NCBI GenBank assembly: GCA_032622095.1
Contig: CP136061.1
Span: forward strand, 175,361,692 to 175,425,691
Direction: 5' to 3'
Length of the DNA stretch: 64,000 nt
From: Siphonodentalium dalli
Lineage: Eukaryota > Mollusca > Scaphopoda > Gadilida > Siphonodentaliidae
The notes under the pieces were generated by a model that had not been told where the DNA came from, made no database searches, and worked only from the letters and a program-made list of their open reading frames with translations. The translations under genes were made by a program, and so were the position numbers. Positions 45,058 through 55,738 of this stretch are shown piece after piece. Each line of letters begins with the position of its first letter. Within the stretch, counting starts at the first letter, position 1.

Positions 45058-45075
45058 TGGCGCTGCGAGTAAACC
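45058..45075 (+). promoter_or_regulatory. Primer binding site, element 2
   Basis: TGGCGCTGCGAGTAAACC begins 3 nt after the LTR end. TGGCGCTGNGAG is compatible with the 3' end of a serine tRNA as I remember it; this needs checking against real tRNA sequences. Confidence 0.65.
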
Positions 45076-45560
45076 GAATTTGCTCATGAAATTCTCGCGG
45101 TAAAATTGCGTTTGACAGCATCATGGCACCGTCGTTGAAGCCGGGATTTTTCTTAAGTCCCGTTTTTAAATTCGGGGACATCCGTCCCGTGTTGAATTGC
45201 TGGATAATTCCTATATAATATTGGTAATTACCAATACATTTTCTGCTAATTGAAAGCAGTTGGCGCATAATTACTTGCCCGTTTATTCCCAGATCTACTT
45301 GCAATTTTTTTAGATAGATTTTGTCAAGCAGATCGCATTGTGTTGTCCATATTACGTCGTTGTCATCAATACGTCTTCGTCTACACGTTTTGTTATTGTC
45401 CACACGTCGTGAAGGGATTTTCCTTGGATATAATCCGAGTTTCATCCCAGCTTTACATGTTTTTTTGTCTGTGGCATTTTTTGTACAATTTTTCAACAAT
45501 TTTTGCCCTCCAATTTTGCTTTTTTGATTTGAGGTATTTTTGGTGGCCACTTTTTTCAAC

Positions 45561-46799
45561 ATGGCAGCGAATCATTCCGTAAGCTCAGATTCTGAGGTTG
45601 ACATTGAACCTGCGGAGCCCCGTGTTCAGATAAATACATGCCATTACGAAGCTCTTTTGGTCTTACCAGGAATTGATCGGCGTAGGGCAAGATCTATTGT
45701 TTTGCAAAGGGCCCGGGTGGGTAATCTGTCCGAAGACACTTTACGGGCAGTTCGGGAAGTCAAGGTCACACAGGCTTTATTAGCCCTAATAGATTGGTTC
45801 CCGCATTCAAATGGGGATAAAGATGCACGATCCCGCTGCACATATTCCTGTGATGCAGAACGGGCTGCTGAACATGATCAGCAGCAACCATCAAATTCTG
45901 ATAGAGATCGGGGGCAGTTCAGTTTGCTCCCGCACCCAAATAACTCGGTTGTTTTGCCGTCTCGGGGAAATAGCCGAGTTTCAATCCAGGATGCGCCATT
46001 GAGGCGAGCACTTTCATCGGATTCTGAGGGCGACGTTCCCCCACATTCCAGTAGTGATGCTCGTATCGTGCCGCCCTGGTTACATGCTACCGATTCTGTC
46101 CGCCATAGGAGTGACCAGATAGATGTCGGACCACCATACGGTGAGCCGCCCCCCTCATATGAGGATTCACGGAGGCACCTAGCCCAAGGTCGAACTCGTC
46201 CTAAGTCCCGGTTTCCACTCGGCAAACAGTCCGATGATTTCGCCCAATACGATGGCGACCGTCAAAATCGCCACATGTCTCGCGATCCGTACCGCACCAA
46301 TTCTAATGCCGAGGTTTCGGGGAGGGGGCGTGTGGGGACAAATAGGGCTACAAGCCCAGTTGATTTCGACTTGGAACAGGATTTTGGCAATCTTCGCGTC
46401 GATCGTAACTCTCGACCATCACGGGGTCGCGATAGTAGAAATCGTGACGAGACGCACCGACGCGAGAGATCAAATGTGCACCATTCTCATAGTGGTCGGC
46501 AACATAGCCCAGTAAGCAGGGCTGTTGAAAATCAAGGGAGGCGACAACAGTCGAATAACGCCCCACCCAGTCCACGTGGCCAACAAACAAGTGGGCGACG
46601 GGTTAGGGAGATGCATGATTTCAGGGAAGACCTAATACAGGATGGGTTTCCACGTGGACGGTCTCAGTCCCGAGACAATCATTCGAATAGGCGACCTAGA
46701 TATAGAGATCGGGAAAGGTCGGCTGAGCATAACCGTGATAGATTTCCACATGGACGGTCGCAGTCCCGTGACACTCATGCAGATAGGCGACCGAGGTAG
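45561..46799 (+). pseudogene. Element 2 gag, N-terminal part: HhH-like motif and SR-like repeats
   Basis: ATG at 45561 has a good context (CAACATGG); an upstream in-frame ATG at 45540 is less likely. About 30-65 residues in, LVLPGIDRRRARSIVLQRAR followed by a VGNLSEDTLRAV stretch matches the helix-hairpin-helix pattern (LPGI-G-x-A-x-I-x-R...L-EDL), a non-specific DNA- or RNA-binding fold. The rest is a long Arg/Ser/Asp-rich region with tandem GRSQSRD units about 40 residues apart, resembling SR proteins and probably RNA-binding. The frame hits TAG at 46797 inside this repeat, and gag continues in the +1 frame, so the copy is broken or misassembled here. Confidence 0.75.
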
Positions 46800-47289
46800 A
46801 TCTGATAATAATGATCCCCCAGATAGGTTTCGCCGCAACCGGTCTCCGTCCGATGGGGGTGGTGCAAATAGGCGCCCCCGGAATAGGGGTCGCGACGAAT
46901 ATGACAATCTCGAAGATTCGGATTTTGAAGACCGTCCGCCCAGAAGACAGGCCCAATTTGGGGGCCGTCGTAACCGAGAAAATGATGATAATCAGTGGGA
47001 TCGGGAAAGGTGTCGGCCTGGCCCAGCCTTTCATATGGGCCGGGGCCCCCAAGATATCAGATTTAATGATAATGACCGAGTTGGTCCAAACAATAATAGG
47101 GATCTTAGACCGAGACGGGCTCCGAGAATTCCCAAAACTTTGGAGTATGATGGCAGTCAAAGCTGGCAGCCCTTCCAATTGAAATTTATACACATGAGGG
47201 ACTATGAAAATTGGGATGAACAGGAAAGCATTAATTGTTTGTGCTGGTGCTTGCAAGGTAAGGCCAGCGAGTACTTGCGACAACGCTAA
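46794..47289 (+). pseudogene. Element 2 gag, middle part (Arg-rich to capsid entry)
   Basis: Continues gag in the frame +1 to the N-terminal ORF. It is Arg/Asp/Asn-rich, then enters the capsid-like segment IPKTLEYDGSQSWQPFQLKF and GKASEYLRQR, which are typical of retrotransposon gag. A stop at 47287-47289 follows, and the next part lies in another frame. An ATG at 46642 in this frame overlaps the SR-like ORF and is not a plausible start. Confidence 0.8.
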
Positions 47290-47303
47290 AACAGGACCCT
47301 TGG

Positions 47304-47681
47304 ATGTCTTTGCGTAACATTATGCGATTTGGGATGATATATTTGCCCGAAACGGCGCAAACACAATTCTTGCAAGCGCAACAACAAACAGGTCAGCAAT
47401 TGGAAGAATGGGCGGATCATGTTTTAACATTGGCCGTACGTGCCTATGGTAATTTGCCCGAGGAGCACATGTTTGCCCAAGCAATATTGAGATTTTGTCA
47501 TGGGGGTCTGGATAAGGAGGCGGGCTTGTATGCTGCAAATGCGCGCCCGCGATCAATCGAAAAGGCCATCGATAGCGTTAAATGGTATCAACATACTTCG
47601 CTCGCGATTTACGGTCAGAGTAAGGACCCTGATAAAATAACTAGTGATACAAAGTGCAAAAAACCAATCGGGTCGCCCTAA
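47304..47681 (+). pseudogene. Element 2 gag, capsid C-terminal part
   Basis: 125 codons, beginning just past the frame break. GQQLEEWADHVLTLAVRAYG and the AILRFCHGGLDKEAG segment match the distal half of retrotransposon capsid domains. The frame ends at 47681; from about 47,640 the sequence runs on in the +1 frame. The ATG at 47304 is probably internal to the ancestral gag. Confidence 0.8.
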
Positions 47682-48111
47682 ATTACAATTAATGCAATCT
47701 ACAGGAACCATCGTTGCGAGAAACAACGGTTCGGAGCCTCACGAAAGGAGCGAACTTAGTAAACTAAGTTCGAACCTTGAGACTTTGACAACTAGTGTGT
47801 TAGATAGCATGAAGGGGGTGCAAACTTCGGTTGAGCGCATGACAGAAAACATGGCGACATTGACTCCTAAGCTGTCACGGTCTCCGGAACCGCGTAATGA
47901 CAGGGGGCGTTCTCCATCGCCCCGACGACAGGGCTGCTGGACCTGTAGGTCGTCTTCACATTACTCGCGCGAGTGTCCCACTAAGCGCCCCGGCAATAAA
48001 GGCTCAAACCCCAATACGGAAAACGATCAGACCCGAACGTCTACTATACGATCACAACATGTGCATTTTTCCGATGACGAGTTAAACGACAGCGGGTCGG
48101 AGGAGGCCTAG
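47644..48111 (+). pseudogene. Element 2 gag, nucleocapsid part with zinc knuckle
   Basis: 155 codons from the first Met. A helical, heptad-like segment (SSNLETLTTSVLDSMKGVQT) precedes a basic stretch (RGRSPSPRRQ) and the CCHC knuckle CWTCRSSSHYSREC (residues 98-111, C-x2-C-x4-H-x4-C), an RNA-binding module. It ends in an acidic tail at TAG 48109-48111, with the protease frame open across this stop in -1. Confidence 0.85.
48081..48087 (+). promoter_or_regulatory. Candidate -1 frameshift heptamer GTTAAAC, element 2
   Basis: In the gag frame the codons GAG TTA AAC place G TTA AAC in X XXY YYZ phase, 21 nt before the gag stop. The -1 frame opens right after a TGA at 48076-48078 and runs into protease. 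A possible imperfect stem (GGAGGAGGC with GCTTCTCC) starts about 11 nt downstream, longer than the usual spacer. Confidence 0.45.
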
Positions 48112-48980
48112 GTGCTTCTCCGGCCAGCCCTGATGATGAACCTAGCTCAGAGATACCGGTACGGGAACTCCTTCATAAAACGGATTTCCCGGATAGCATA
48201 ACTATACAGCAATTAACTGAAAAATTGTCTTTTACCGTACCCACGATTCTTGGCAATGTACAATTAGATTCTTTAATAGATACCGGTGCGCAAGTCAGTA
48301 TTATTGCAGATGAAGTTTTGGCTCTGATTGAGCCCAAGCCTGTTGTGATCAAAACCATTGAGGTCCGTACTGTGGGGCGCGACTTAAACACTTTGCCAGG
48401 TAAAGTCGTTGGCCCTTTAAAAATGAAACTGGGAACAAAGTGGTATATCCGAACCTTTTATGTTGCGCCGATAAACACACCAATGATTTTGGGCTTGGAT
48501 TTCTTAAAGGAATTCGGGGCCCAGTTAGATTTGGAAAATAATCAAATGTATTTAGCAGGGGAACAAGTGCCCATCAAGCTTTCAAGTGAAGGACAAATGG
48601 CCAAAATGACAGTAACCTTGGGAACTCGTGAAGAGTTCCCGCCACTTTCAATCAAATATGTAACTTGTAAAGTAGGTTCTATTCCGGTCAATTACCTTAT
48701 AGAACCCTTTGATAGGGGGAAGCTTTTGATACCCCGAACATGGCAGCAAGCCAATAAGGATCCAGTCTTGGTTTTCATAAATCCAACAGAACAGCCCGTA
48801 ATTTTAAAGGCAGGACGGGCCATCGGCATAGCTTATGAAAGTGAGGGATTGGAATCTTTTGCAGGGGCCCCGGTTTCTGACATTACGGTGGGAAATGTAG
48901 CGGTTTCACGGGAGGTTTTACCTAACAGTGGTATCAATGCCGAACCTCCCGACTCAGAGATGGAACCCCCCAAGACATGA
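48112..48980 (+). pseudogene. Element 2 protease
   Basis: The frame is open from the gag end with no ATG in its first part, which fits a frameshift fusion. The active site is LIDTGAQVSII (about 48270-48305), and the flap and C-terminal hydrophobic motif MILGLDFLKEFG follow, as in retroviral-type aspartic proteases that cut Gag-Pol. About 150 further residues lead to a stop at 48978-48980. RT continues in the +1 frame, overlapping from 48928; the change could lie in the run AACCCCCCAAG (48965-48975). Confidence 0.85.
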
Positions 48981-50544
48981 ACCAGATAAGAGTAGAATTG
49001 GCTCTGACGTGTTACCCGTTCATTTAGTGGATTTGTTTGAGCGCTCTAAAAATCTGCTCACAGATTTTGAACAAATGAAATTACGGGAATTACTTGTGGA
49101 ATATAGTGATGTCTTTGCGAAAAATAATGACGACTTGGGCGAATTTTCGGCCATTGAACATACCATTCCGACAGGAGACGCGAAACCCATCAAATGCCGA
49201 ATGCGTCGTACGCCCCCTTGTTTTGCTGATGAAGAAGAGCAGTTGTTGAAAAACATGCTCAATTCTGGGGTTATTCAACCTAGTGTTTCTGAATGGAGCT
49301 CGGCCCCAGTGTTGATACGTAAGCGATGTGGGGCGGTACGATGGGCATTAGATTTTCGCGGGGTAAACTCGGTCACTACGAAAGATGTTTACCCGTTGCC
49401 ACTAGTCGATGACTGTATACAGACGATTTCTAGGAATAAATGGTGGTCCAAACTGGATTCAAATCAGGCATACCTTCAGGTCAACATTAGGCCCGAAGAC
49501 CGTAATAAAACGGCATTTATAACAAAATATGGGCTTTTTGAATGGACCAAAATGAGTTACGGCTTATGTGGTGCGGTTAGTACTTACATGAGAGTTATGG
49601 ACCTAGTGCTTAAGGGGTTATTGTGGGATACTGCCTTGGCATTTATTGACGATGTATCAATAATGAGTTTAGATGTTCCGTCGATGTTCCAAAATCTGCG
49701 AGAGGTCTTAGATCGATTTAGACAATATGGGCTTCGCCTAAAGCCCAAAAAGTGTGTGCTTTTTCAACAGGAAATGGAATTTCTAGGTCGAACAGTTTCG
49801 CCCCTAGGGGTGGAAATGGGAGAACAGTCCTCCCGGGTCATACGGGAATGGCCTAGGCCGGGTATTACCAAGGACGTGGAGCGTTTTCTGGGATATTGTA
49901 ACTACCACCGGGTTTTTTGCAAAGATTTCGCTACCTTAGCCGCGCCCTTGTATGCAAAAACTGCTAACAACCTTTTTGCGTGGGGCGAAGTAGAAGAAAG
50001 GGCTTTTATAGCCCTGAAGGTAGCTTTGAGTACCCCTCCGGTATTAACATTTGCAAATACAGAGGACCCCTTTATCCTCGATACAGATGGGTCGGCAAGA
50101 GGGCTCGGTGGGGAATTAATTCAAGTGCAGGATGGCAAGGAAAGGGTAATAGCCTATGGAAGTTGTGAAACTACCCCGGAACAAAAGAATTACTGTGCAA
50201 CTCGTCTCGAGCTGCTAGCCGTTGTCAAATTTACCCAGCAATTCAAGAATTGGTTATTAGGCCGCCCGTTTACAATACGTTCAGATCATTCTAGTTTAAG
50301 GTGGTTATTGGGTATTAAAAAACCCGAAGGGCAAATTGCCCGTTGGTCAGAAGAACTAATTCAGTATGACTTTACGGTCATACATATGGCGGGGTCTAAA
50401 CATTTGAATGCCAATATTCTATCTCGAATTCCAGAGGAGGATGAGTGTGGAAATTACCGGGCCGGGGTACCCTTAGAAAACTTACCATGTGCTGGGTGTA
50501 AGTACTGTACCAGAGTACATCAAAACTGGGCTCGGTTTTTTTAG
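48928..50544 (+). pseudogene. Element 2 reverse transcriptase and RNase H
   Basis: 538 codons. RT motifs: VRWALDFRGVNSVT, WWSKLDSNQAYLQVN (here SNQAY where Ty3/Gypsy usually has LxxGY/F-like), and catalytic FIDD at residues 239-242, then GLRLKPKKC and FLGRTVS. RNase H: ILDTDGSARGLGGELIQ (near 382), TRLELLAVV, IRSDHSSLRWLL and the GSKHLNANILSR end. The metazoan Ty3/Gypsy-type cysteine cluster CAGCKYC follows. The frame ends at a TAG (50542-50544) after a T7 run, then stays open in the same frame to 50955, so a single stop separates it from the linker. All catalytic Asp residues seen are intact. Confidence 0.92.
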
Positions 50545-50955
50545 GAAGTGGATGATGTAGTTCCACTGCCGCACAAATTTGTCCATAAGACGATACAGGG
50601 GAGGTCATGGCCATTGGAACCACCTTCACAATATAAACTGGTTAACAATGGGACTAACATCAAAACAGTTATTGACAGGGGGGCTACGACCAGTAGATTA
50701 GCCCCAGAAATTAACCCAACGCTAGATGTAAACCAACTGATAGAAATAAGTCAGGGTTTTGAACTAGATTCACCATTGGAAACGTCGCAAGGCGAAAATC
50801 TGTTCAACATTCACCTATTGGGAGCAGAAGTCGTGAATGACCCTAGCTCCCAAGCGACTAAAACACTGGATTTGACTAACCCAATGGGAAATCAGTCCCC
50901 GGAAGATATTGAAAAACACCAGAAAGATGGAAAAAACAGAGCCCGGGAAATCTGA
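50545..50955 (+). pseudogene. Element 2 RNase H-integrase linker
   Basis: 135 codons in the same frame as RT, after the TAG. No catalytic domain is recognised. It contains VIDRGATTSRL, which resembles a protease DSGATTS motif with the second residue changed; this is probably chance. It overlaps the integrase start, which is in the +1 frame from 50909. Confidence 0.6.
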
Positions 50956-51430
50956 ATTATTTCTAGCTAGTTCCAAAACTAAGCAAATGTGGGCGAGTAA
51001 ACAGAAATATTCACTACAGGGTGGGTTGCTTTATAAGGAAAGAAAAAATGGCGATTTGGTGTTAGTAGTTCCATACACACTGAAAGGCGAGGTTTTAACA
51101 TTAAATCACGAACTGCCTACATCTGGTCACCAGGGTATGCAACGAACCCTGGAAAAAGTTAAATCTAAATATTTTTGGATAGGGCTTAGGACCGATGTGG
51201 AGAATTATGTGGCTTCTTGCCCGAAGTGCAGTAAATGTAAACGTGCGGTGCGCAAAGCCAAACATGAACTAATTAGTTATCATGCAGGGTCGCCCATGGA
51301 AAGGCTTCATATTGACTTTTTAGGGCCGTTGCGTAAAACTGCAAAAGGAAATGAACATGTTTTGATGGTGGCCGACCAATTCACCAAGTGGATTGAGTGT
51401 CTGCGAGATAACAGCGACAACTTTGATTAA
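50909..51430 (+). pseudogene. Element 2 integrase, zinc domain and first catalytic Asp
   Basis: 173 codons. The HHCC domain reads H67-x6-H74 (HELPTSGHQG) and C104-x2-C107 (SCPKC). The catalytic core starts with D136 in RLHIDFLGPL, then VADQFTKWIEC. The frame stops at 51430 in a region where the next integrase ORF (from 51393) is open in the +1 frame, so the core is split by an indel near 51,405-51,420. Confidence 0.9.
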
Positions 51431-52304
51431 CGGTTTTTTTTCACGTTTTGGCTGTCCATTAGAAATCTATAGTGATCGCGGTTCCAACTTTGAAAGTGAG
51501 CTATTTCAAAATATCTGTAGGGCCTTACAAATAAATAAGACCAGGACCACAGCCTGGAGGCCCAGTTCTAATGGACAAATCGAACGTATGAACCGAACAT
51601 TAATGGACGCCGTACGGTGCTACTTGGGTACCAAACAAAATACTTGGGACCTTTACGTCCCACAAATAGCAGGCGCGATACGCTCTTCCGTCAACAGGAG
51701 CACGGGCTTTACGCCCAATAAACTCATGTTGGGTCGCGAAATCTATCAGCCCGCGGATCTAGTGTTTGGACCCCCGCCAAACCAACCGTGTCATACCACC
51801 AGCGAACTGGTGAATTTGCTAGAGAATTCAATGCGAGAGGCACATGAATTTGCCCGACAAAAACTGAAAACGCAACAACGCTACCAAAAGAAGCGATGTG
51901 ACAAGTCGGCCCGAATGAACAAATATGTACCGGGCGACTTGGTGAATGTTCTGGACTTTGGGACCAAAAAGGGGCAAGCCAAGAAGCTAAACCCTGTCTG
52001 GAAGGGCCCGGGGATTGTAACCAAAAAGTTCAGCACATTCCTATTTGAGATTCAGTTTTGCACCAAAACCCAGACTGTGAATCATGATCACATAAAAAAT
52101 TGTAAAGATTGGGTCCTACCACCCTGGATTGAGAGACAAAGGGCTCTTTCTCAATTACGGGGATCGCCCGTTCCATTGTTTTGTATCTGTCGGGGACCCG
52201 AGGAGGGGTTCATGATTCAATGTGCCAATTGTACAGACTGGTTTCATGGGGGGTGCATAAAAATTGATAACTATCTTTGCCCGTATTGTATGATTAGCAC
52301 CTAA
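51393..52304 (+). pseudogene. Element 2 integrase core, C-terminal domain and PHD finger
   Basis: 303 codons. The second and third catalytic residues are D28 (YSDRGSNFES) and E64 (NGQIERMNR), 35 residues apart. A GPY/F-like segment (WKGPGIVTKK) follows. The last 42 residues form a compact PHD finger: C-I-C, x10, C-A-N-C, TDWFH, GG-C, x7, C-P-Y-C (the C4HC3 order), with the diagnostic DWFHGGC. Known: PHD fingers often read histone H3 tails, and chromoviruses carry a chromodomain at this position. Inference: this finger may steer integration to marked chromatin. The stretch between the third and fourth zinc-ligand pairs is shorter than in most PHD fingers. Confidence 0.9.
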
Positions 52305-52352
52305 ATTATGCACTTTGCTTTTCCAGAATAAGACTGACAGTGACTAATCGAC

Positions 52353-53249
52353 ATGTCAAGTTCCGAGGAGGAGAAACGGGCTTGGGCCCTAGAAAAAGCC
52401 CCTAGGTCGGAGCCCGCACAGGCCTCCGCACCTACGACAAGCCCGTCTGACATTCAGACTGTAGTGTATGTGGGCGGGGCAGTGGTAGAAGGGCCCGTGG
52501 AGGCCCTGCTACCCCTGTCGGCCGCCCAGATGGAAGTTGCTAAACGCCCCCACACTTCACCGAAGAGTGGGACTGCATCAACTCCCACTAAATTGGTAAG
52601 GGGTACTCCGGGGAGGGGGATCACACTGGGATCCCGGGACGATGGGCCAGAGCCGACCCCAGTAGTAGGGGGCGGCGCTAGGCCCAAAGTGAAGCCCAAC
52701 ATAACGGGCAGCTCGAGACCTCCACCTGAGGAAATGGAGCCAGAGCCGACCCCAGTAGTAGGGGGCGGCGCTAGGCCCAAAGTGAAGCCCAACATAACGG
52801 GCAGCACGAGACCTCCACCTGAGGAAATGGAGCCCTTGGCGGATGTCCCAGTGGAGGGCCCAGTAGGGGGCCCTGCAAGTACGGGGGACAACGGGGGTGG
52901 TTATGCGGGGGTTCGGCCCACCGACATAGGTGATATGCCGCCTCCCCGTGAAACCAGGAAGGCAACAGAGGTTGTTTGCGTGGCTGCTGGGGCCGCGGGC
53001 CGTCCTCCCACAGGGAAAGTCAGTGAGGAAGGTGTTACACCGGGCTGGGCGGAGCCTAGGCCCGGTCGTAAAACCAAGAGGGGCAACGATTCCTCTGTAG
53101 CCTGTGTGGGGAGGCGGTCCGTGGTATTAGACGCCACTGCGAGCAACACGTGCCGAGGCTTCTGTGGGAACCCTTGGAGCGTCGTTCGGCTGTTACCGTG
53201 TCGGTTCAGACGAACGCGCTCCTGGAGTTCGTTAGGCCCCTCGGGTTGA
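52353..53249 (+). pseudogene. Element 2 post-pol ORF, proximal part (unidentified)
   Basis: 298 codons starting MSSSEEEKRAWALEKAP, in the position of env but with no signal peptide or membrane segment. It is Pro/Gly/Glu-rich and disordered-looking, and contains a 31-residue tandem duplication (two copies of PTPVVGGGARPKVKPNITG plus flank). GC content is visibly far above the surrounding DNA. Its last part overlaps the next open frame (53150-53395, -1), suggesting a frameshift near 53,150-53,200, after which the composition becomes unlike a real protein. I do not recognise the family. Confidence 0.55.
52647..52832 (+). repeat. 93-bp in-frame tandem duplication
   Basis: Two adjacent, nearly identical 93-bp copies (52647-52739 and 52740-52832) beginning CCAGAGCCGACCCCAGTAG. 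The length is a multiple of three, so the frame is kept. Confidence 0.93.
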
Positions 53250-53748
53250 GCCTAGAGGCTATAACTCAGGTGGTGCTAGAGAACGGGGGCCCTCTTCCGT
53301 TCCTAGTGAGCCCGCTGATGCGGGCCCACATCCGGAACATGGAGGGGACCTACGATCTCCGGCCGACATCCTTCACTACGGATGGTATCTTGTAGGCCTC
53401 TGGGGTCACCAACTTCACCCTCTTATACCACTGCGGGTCCGTTTGTGGCTCCGCATGTGGCTGGACGGGCGTGTGGCCCCTGTCGTTCTCCCATCTGGGT
53501 ATAGTCGCCCAGTAACGCCCGTCCAGGAGGAGGTAGAGTTGGAGGCCCCAGTCCAGGGCCCTGTAGTGGAACACCCGGAGCTTGCTCCAAATGCTGATGG
53601 GGGGCTGGAGCCCGAACCTCAAAGGGGTCCGGAGCCCCAGCCTGTAGTTAGGGCTGACCCAAGGGCTATTAGCCCGGTTCGTGAGGCATCACCTGAGTCC
53701 TCTGTAAGGGCAAACTCAGTGAGCAGTCACCACCAGAGTTGCCCTTGA
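53150..53748 (+). pseudogene. Element 2 post-pol ORF, middle fragments
   Basis: Two open pieces in different frames: 53150-53395 (TVSVQTNALLEFVRPLGLSL and on, stopping at TAG 53393) and 53443-53748 (Glu/Pro-rich, VQEEVELEAPVQGPVVEHPE). They seem to be parts of one longer reading frame with at least one stop and one frame change between them. No known domain was recognised. Confidence 0.45.
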
Positions 53749-54619
53749 CATGCATGGGTCAGCCACGTTTTCGGTGGAGCTCGGACGCCCAGCGGGCATC
53801 CGAGTACTATTGGGACGTGGGGATGCACCTGGACAAGGTCCGGGCGGAGTTTCCCGCTGGCACCCTGGTGCTGCCCGACGATCTGTTGTCGGCAATTCCG
53901 ATGCCTGGGGATCCATATCCTCTAGTGGCCGCAGGTGGCGTGCTGCTGTTTGGGGATTGGCCCGGTAGGGCCGCTCCCATCCATGTACCAACAGTGCCAC
54001 TGAATTTTCGGGTAGCCATGGGCATGAGCCCGGACTTCATAGGAACGGATCGGGGTGAGTTGGAAGACATAGTCTTCGCAATCACCCAAATGGCTACCCG
54101 GTTGGACGCCATAGGTCCTGCTGGTCTGGACAGAACTGCCCCGCCCTCAACCCACCAGTTGCAAAACTGGGCTTTGGTGCAGTTCGCCCGTCTGGCAGGG
54201 GCTAATGGATTGCCACTGTATGTGGCCGTCAAGGGTCCTGGTTGCGACCCATTTGGGCTAGATGCCCACAGCGCAGCCAGATCAATTGTCAGGGAGTCGG
54301 GCTTTAGGGGCCCGGTAATACTACAATTTCAAGTTGGAGTGGGGTATCGCCCAACAATGTGTATTTTGCATTGGGGCCCAGCACCACGCGTGCTAATCTG
54401 GACCACTATGTGGGTCTGGATAGCATACCGTTGAGCCGGCTATTGCTGACTTGCAATGTTCCGCAAGTGGCGGGAGGTAGCAATTTCCTCCCATTTAGCG
54501 GCATGGGGTCCATAGTGGACCTTGTTGCCCGAATGCGGAACCTTGACCCGGTCAATGTAGTAAGGTGGGCGGCCAGAAATGCTGAACAATTGTTCAGGTT
54601 TCAGGCCCCAACCCGGTAG
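53739..54619 (+). pseudogene. Element 2 post-pol ORF, distal globular part
   Basis: Two overlapping frames, 53739-54434 and 54359-54619, joined by a frame change at about 54,360-54,400. The sequence is globular-looking, unlike the disordered proximal part: FPAGTLVLPDDLLSAIPMPG, then GTDRGELEDIVFAITQMATR, and after the shift LLLTCNVPQVAGGSNFLPFSG. A helical stretch ends VRWAARNAEQLF, followed by TAG at 54617. I recognise no fold. It may be a capsid-like, capture or host-derived domain carried by the element. Confidence 0.5.
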
Positions 54620-54935
54620 TGGGGGTTGTAAATAAGTACTAGGCTGTGAGTGGCTGTCTCACAGGTTGCAGTTTTCGGAGTCCTCGGTCGGTGGATATTT
54701 GTTAACAAATTGAATGGTCGAGTGGTTACGCAAGTGAACAGGGCTTCGGCCCGCATCTTCATTATGTGGTAATTGTTTGTTTTGACCGAGGCTCCTGTTG
54801 AGGGTTTCGACCCACACTAAGGTAATACGTCCAGATAGGCACAAAGACTTGAAATATTGGGGCCCTAAATTCTAGGTATGGGAACGAGTTCCCTGTTAGC
54901 ATTAGTAGGACCATAATGTATTGGGCATGGCCCGG
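54620..54935 (+). other. Element 2 region between post-pol ORF and nested LINE
   Basis: No open frame recognised. Ends at the LINE target site AACTATTATTT. Confidence 0.5.
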
Positions 54936-54946
54936 AACTATTATTT
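54936..54946. repeat. Target-site duplication, left of LINE A
   Basis: AACTATTATTT, identical to 58208-58218. Confidence 0.85.
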
Positions 54947-54949
54947 GTA

Positions 54950-55738
54950 ATGTTCGCGACACACATCATATATAGGCGTAGATATGAACTAGAATTTGAC
55001 TCATCAATATTATGGTTTGAAATATTCTCTAAGAAAAGTCATATCCTACTGGGAATGTCATATAGATCAGACCAGTACTGTGATCCAAACTATTGGGTGT
55101 ACTTAGAATCATCGATATCAGACGCACTTGATATAACCGAAAATATTATTATCACGGGTGACTACAATTCCAACCTTCTAGACAATTCATCGAAGTTGAA
55201 GGAAATAATAGACCGATATAGCATCAAAAACGTTATAACTTCCCCTACAAGAGTGGCAAAATCATCGAGTACATTATTAGACCCAATTATTATCGGAAAT
55301 TCCCTTCGTGTACTAGAAGCTGAAGTAATAAACCCGGGAGTCTCTGACCACTTAGGTGTATATGTGTCACTAGCTTATGATTATTCACAAGTAACTTCGT
55401 TCCAGAGAGTAGTATGGAACTACTCCAGAGCAAATTTTGAAAGAGCCAACGAAATACTCGGTAACACGAACTGGGATGATCTCCTTGAGTGCCTCGACAC
55501 CGATTCAGCTACCATACTTTTCCAAAATAAATTTATGTCAGTAATGAACGATACAATTCCCCAATCCACTGTTACGGTTCGGCCCAAGGATAAAATCTGG
55601 TTTAACTCAGAAATCCGAAGAGAAATTCGCAAACGCGAAAGGCTACGTACAAAAGCCATAAAAAATAATAATCCCAACACATGGCAAAAATATATGCAAT
55701 GTCGAAATAAAGTAAATAACATGAAAAAGTTCGCGTAA
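54950..55738 (+). pseudogene. LINE A endonuclease (partial)
   Basis: 262 codons from the first Met. Apurinic-endonuclease-like motifs are present: IIITGDYNSNLLD (the GDFN box) and GVSDHLGVYVSL (the SDH box). The N-terminal catalytic Glu region (the usual EVWL-type box) is missing, so cutting activity is lost. After the domain comes a basic linker (RREIRKRERLRTKAIK). The frame meets TAA at 55736-55738, but the same frame is open again from the next codon into RT. Confidence 0.9.

Noticed and set aside
45050-45562. 170-codon minus-strand ORF in the element 2 leader
   Set aside because: Antisense to the leader and primer binding site, no motif, no conserved context.
46696-47283. 195-codon minus-strand ORF over gag
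   Set aside because: Shadow of the Arg-rich gag frame on the opposite strand.
50680-50710. Second protease active site (DRGATTS) between RNase H and integrase
   Set aside because: The essential Thr/Ser after Asp is Arg, no other protease features are near, and a full protease with DTG lies at the normal place.
53807-54232. Minus-strand ORFs across the post-pol region
   Set aside because: High GC content suppresses stops on both strands; plus-strand frames continue the element's coding direction.
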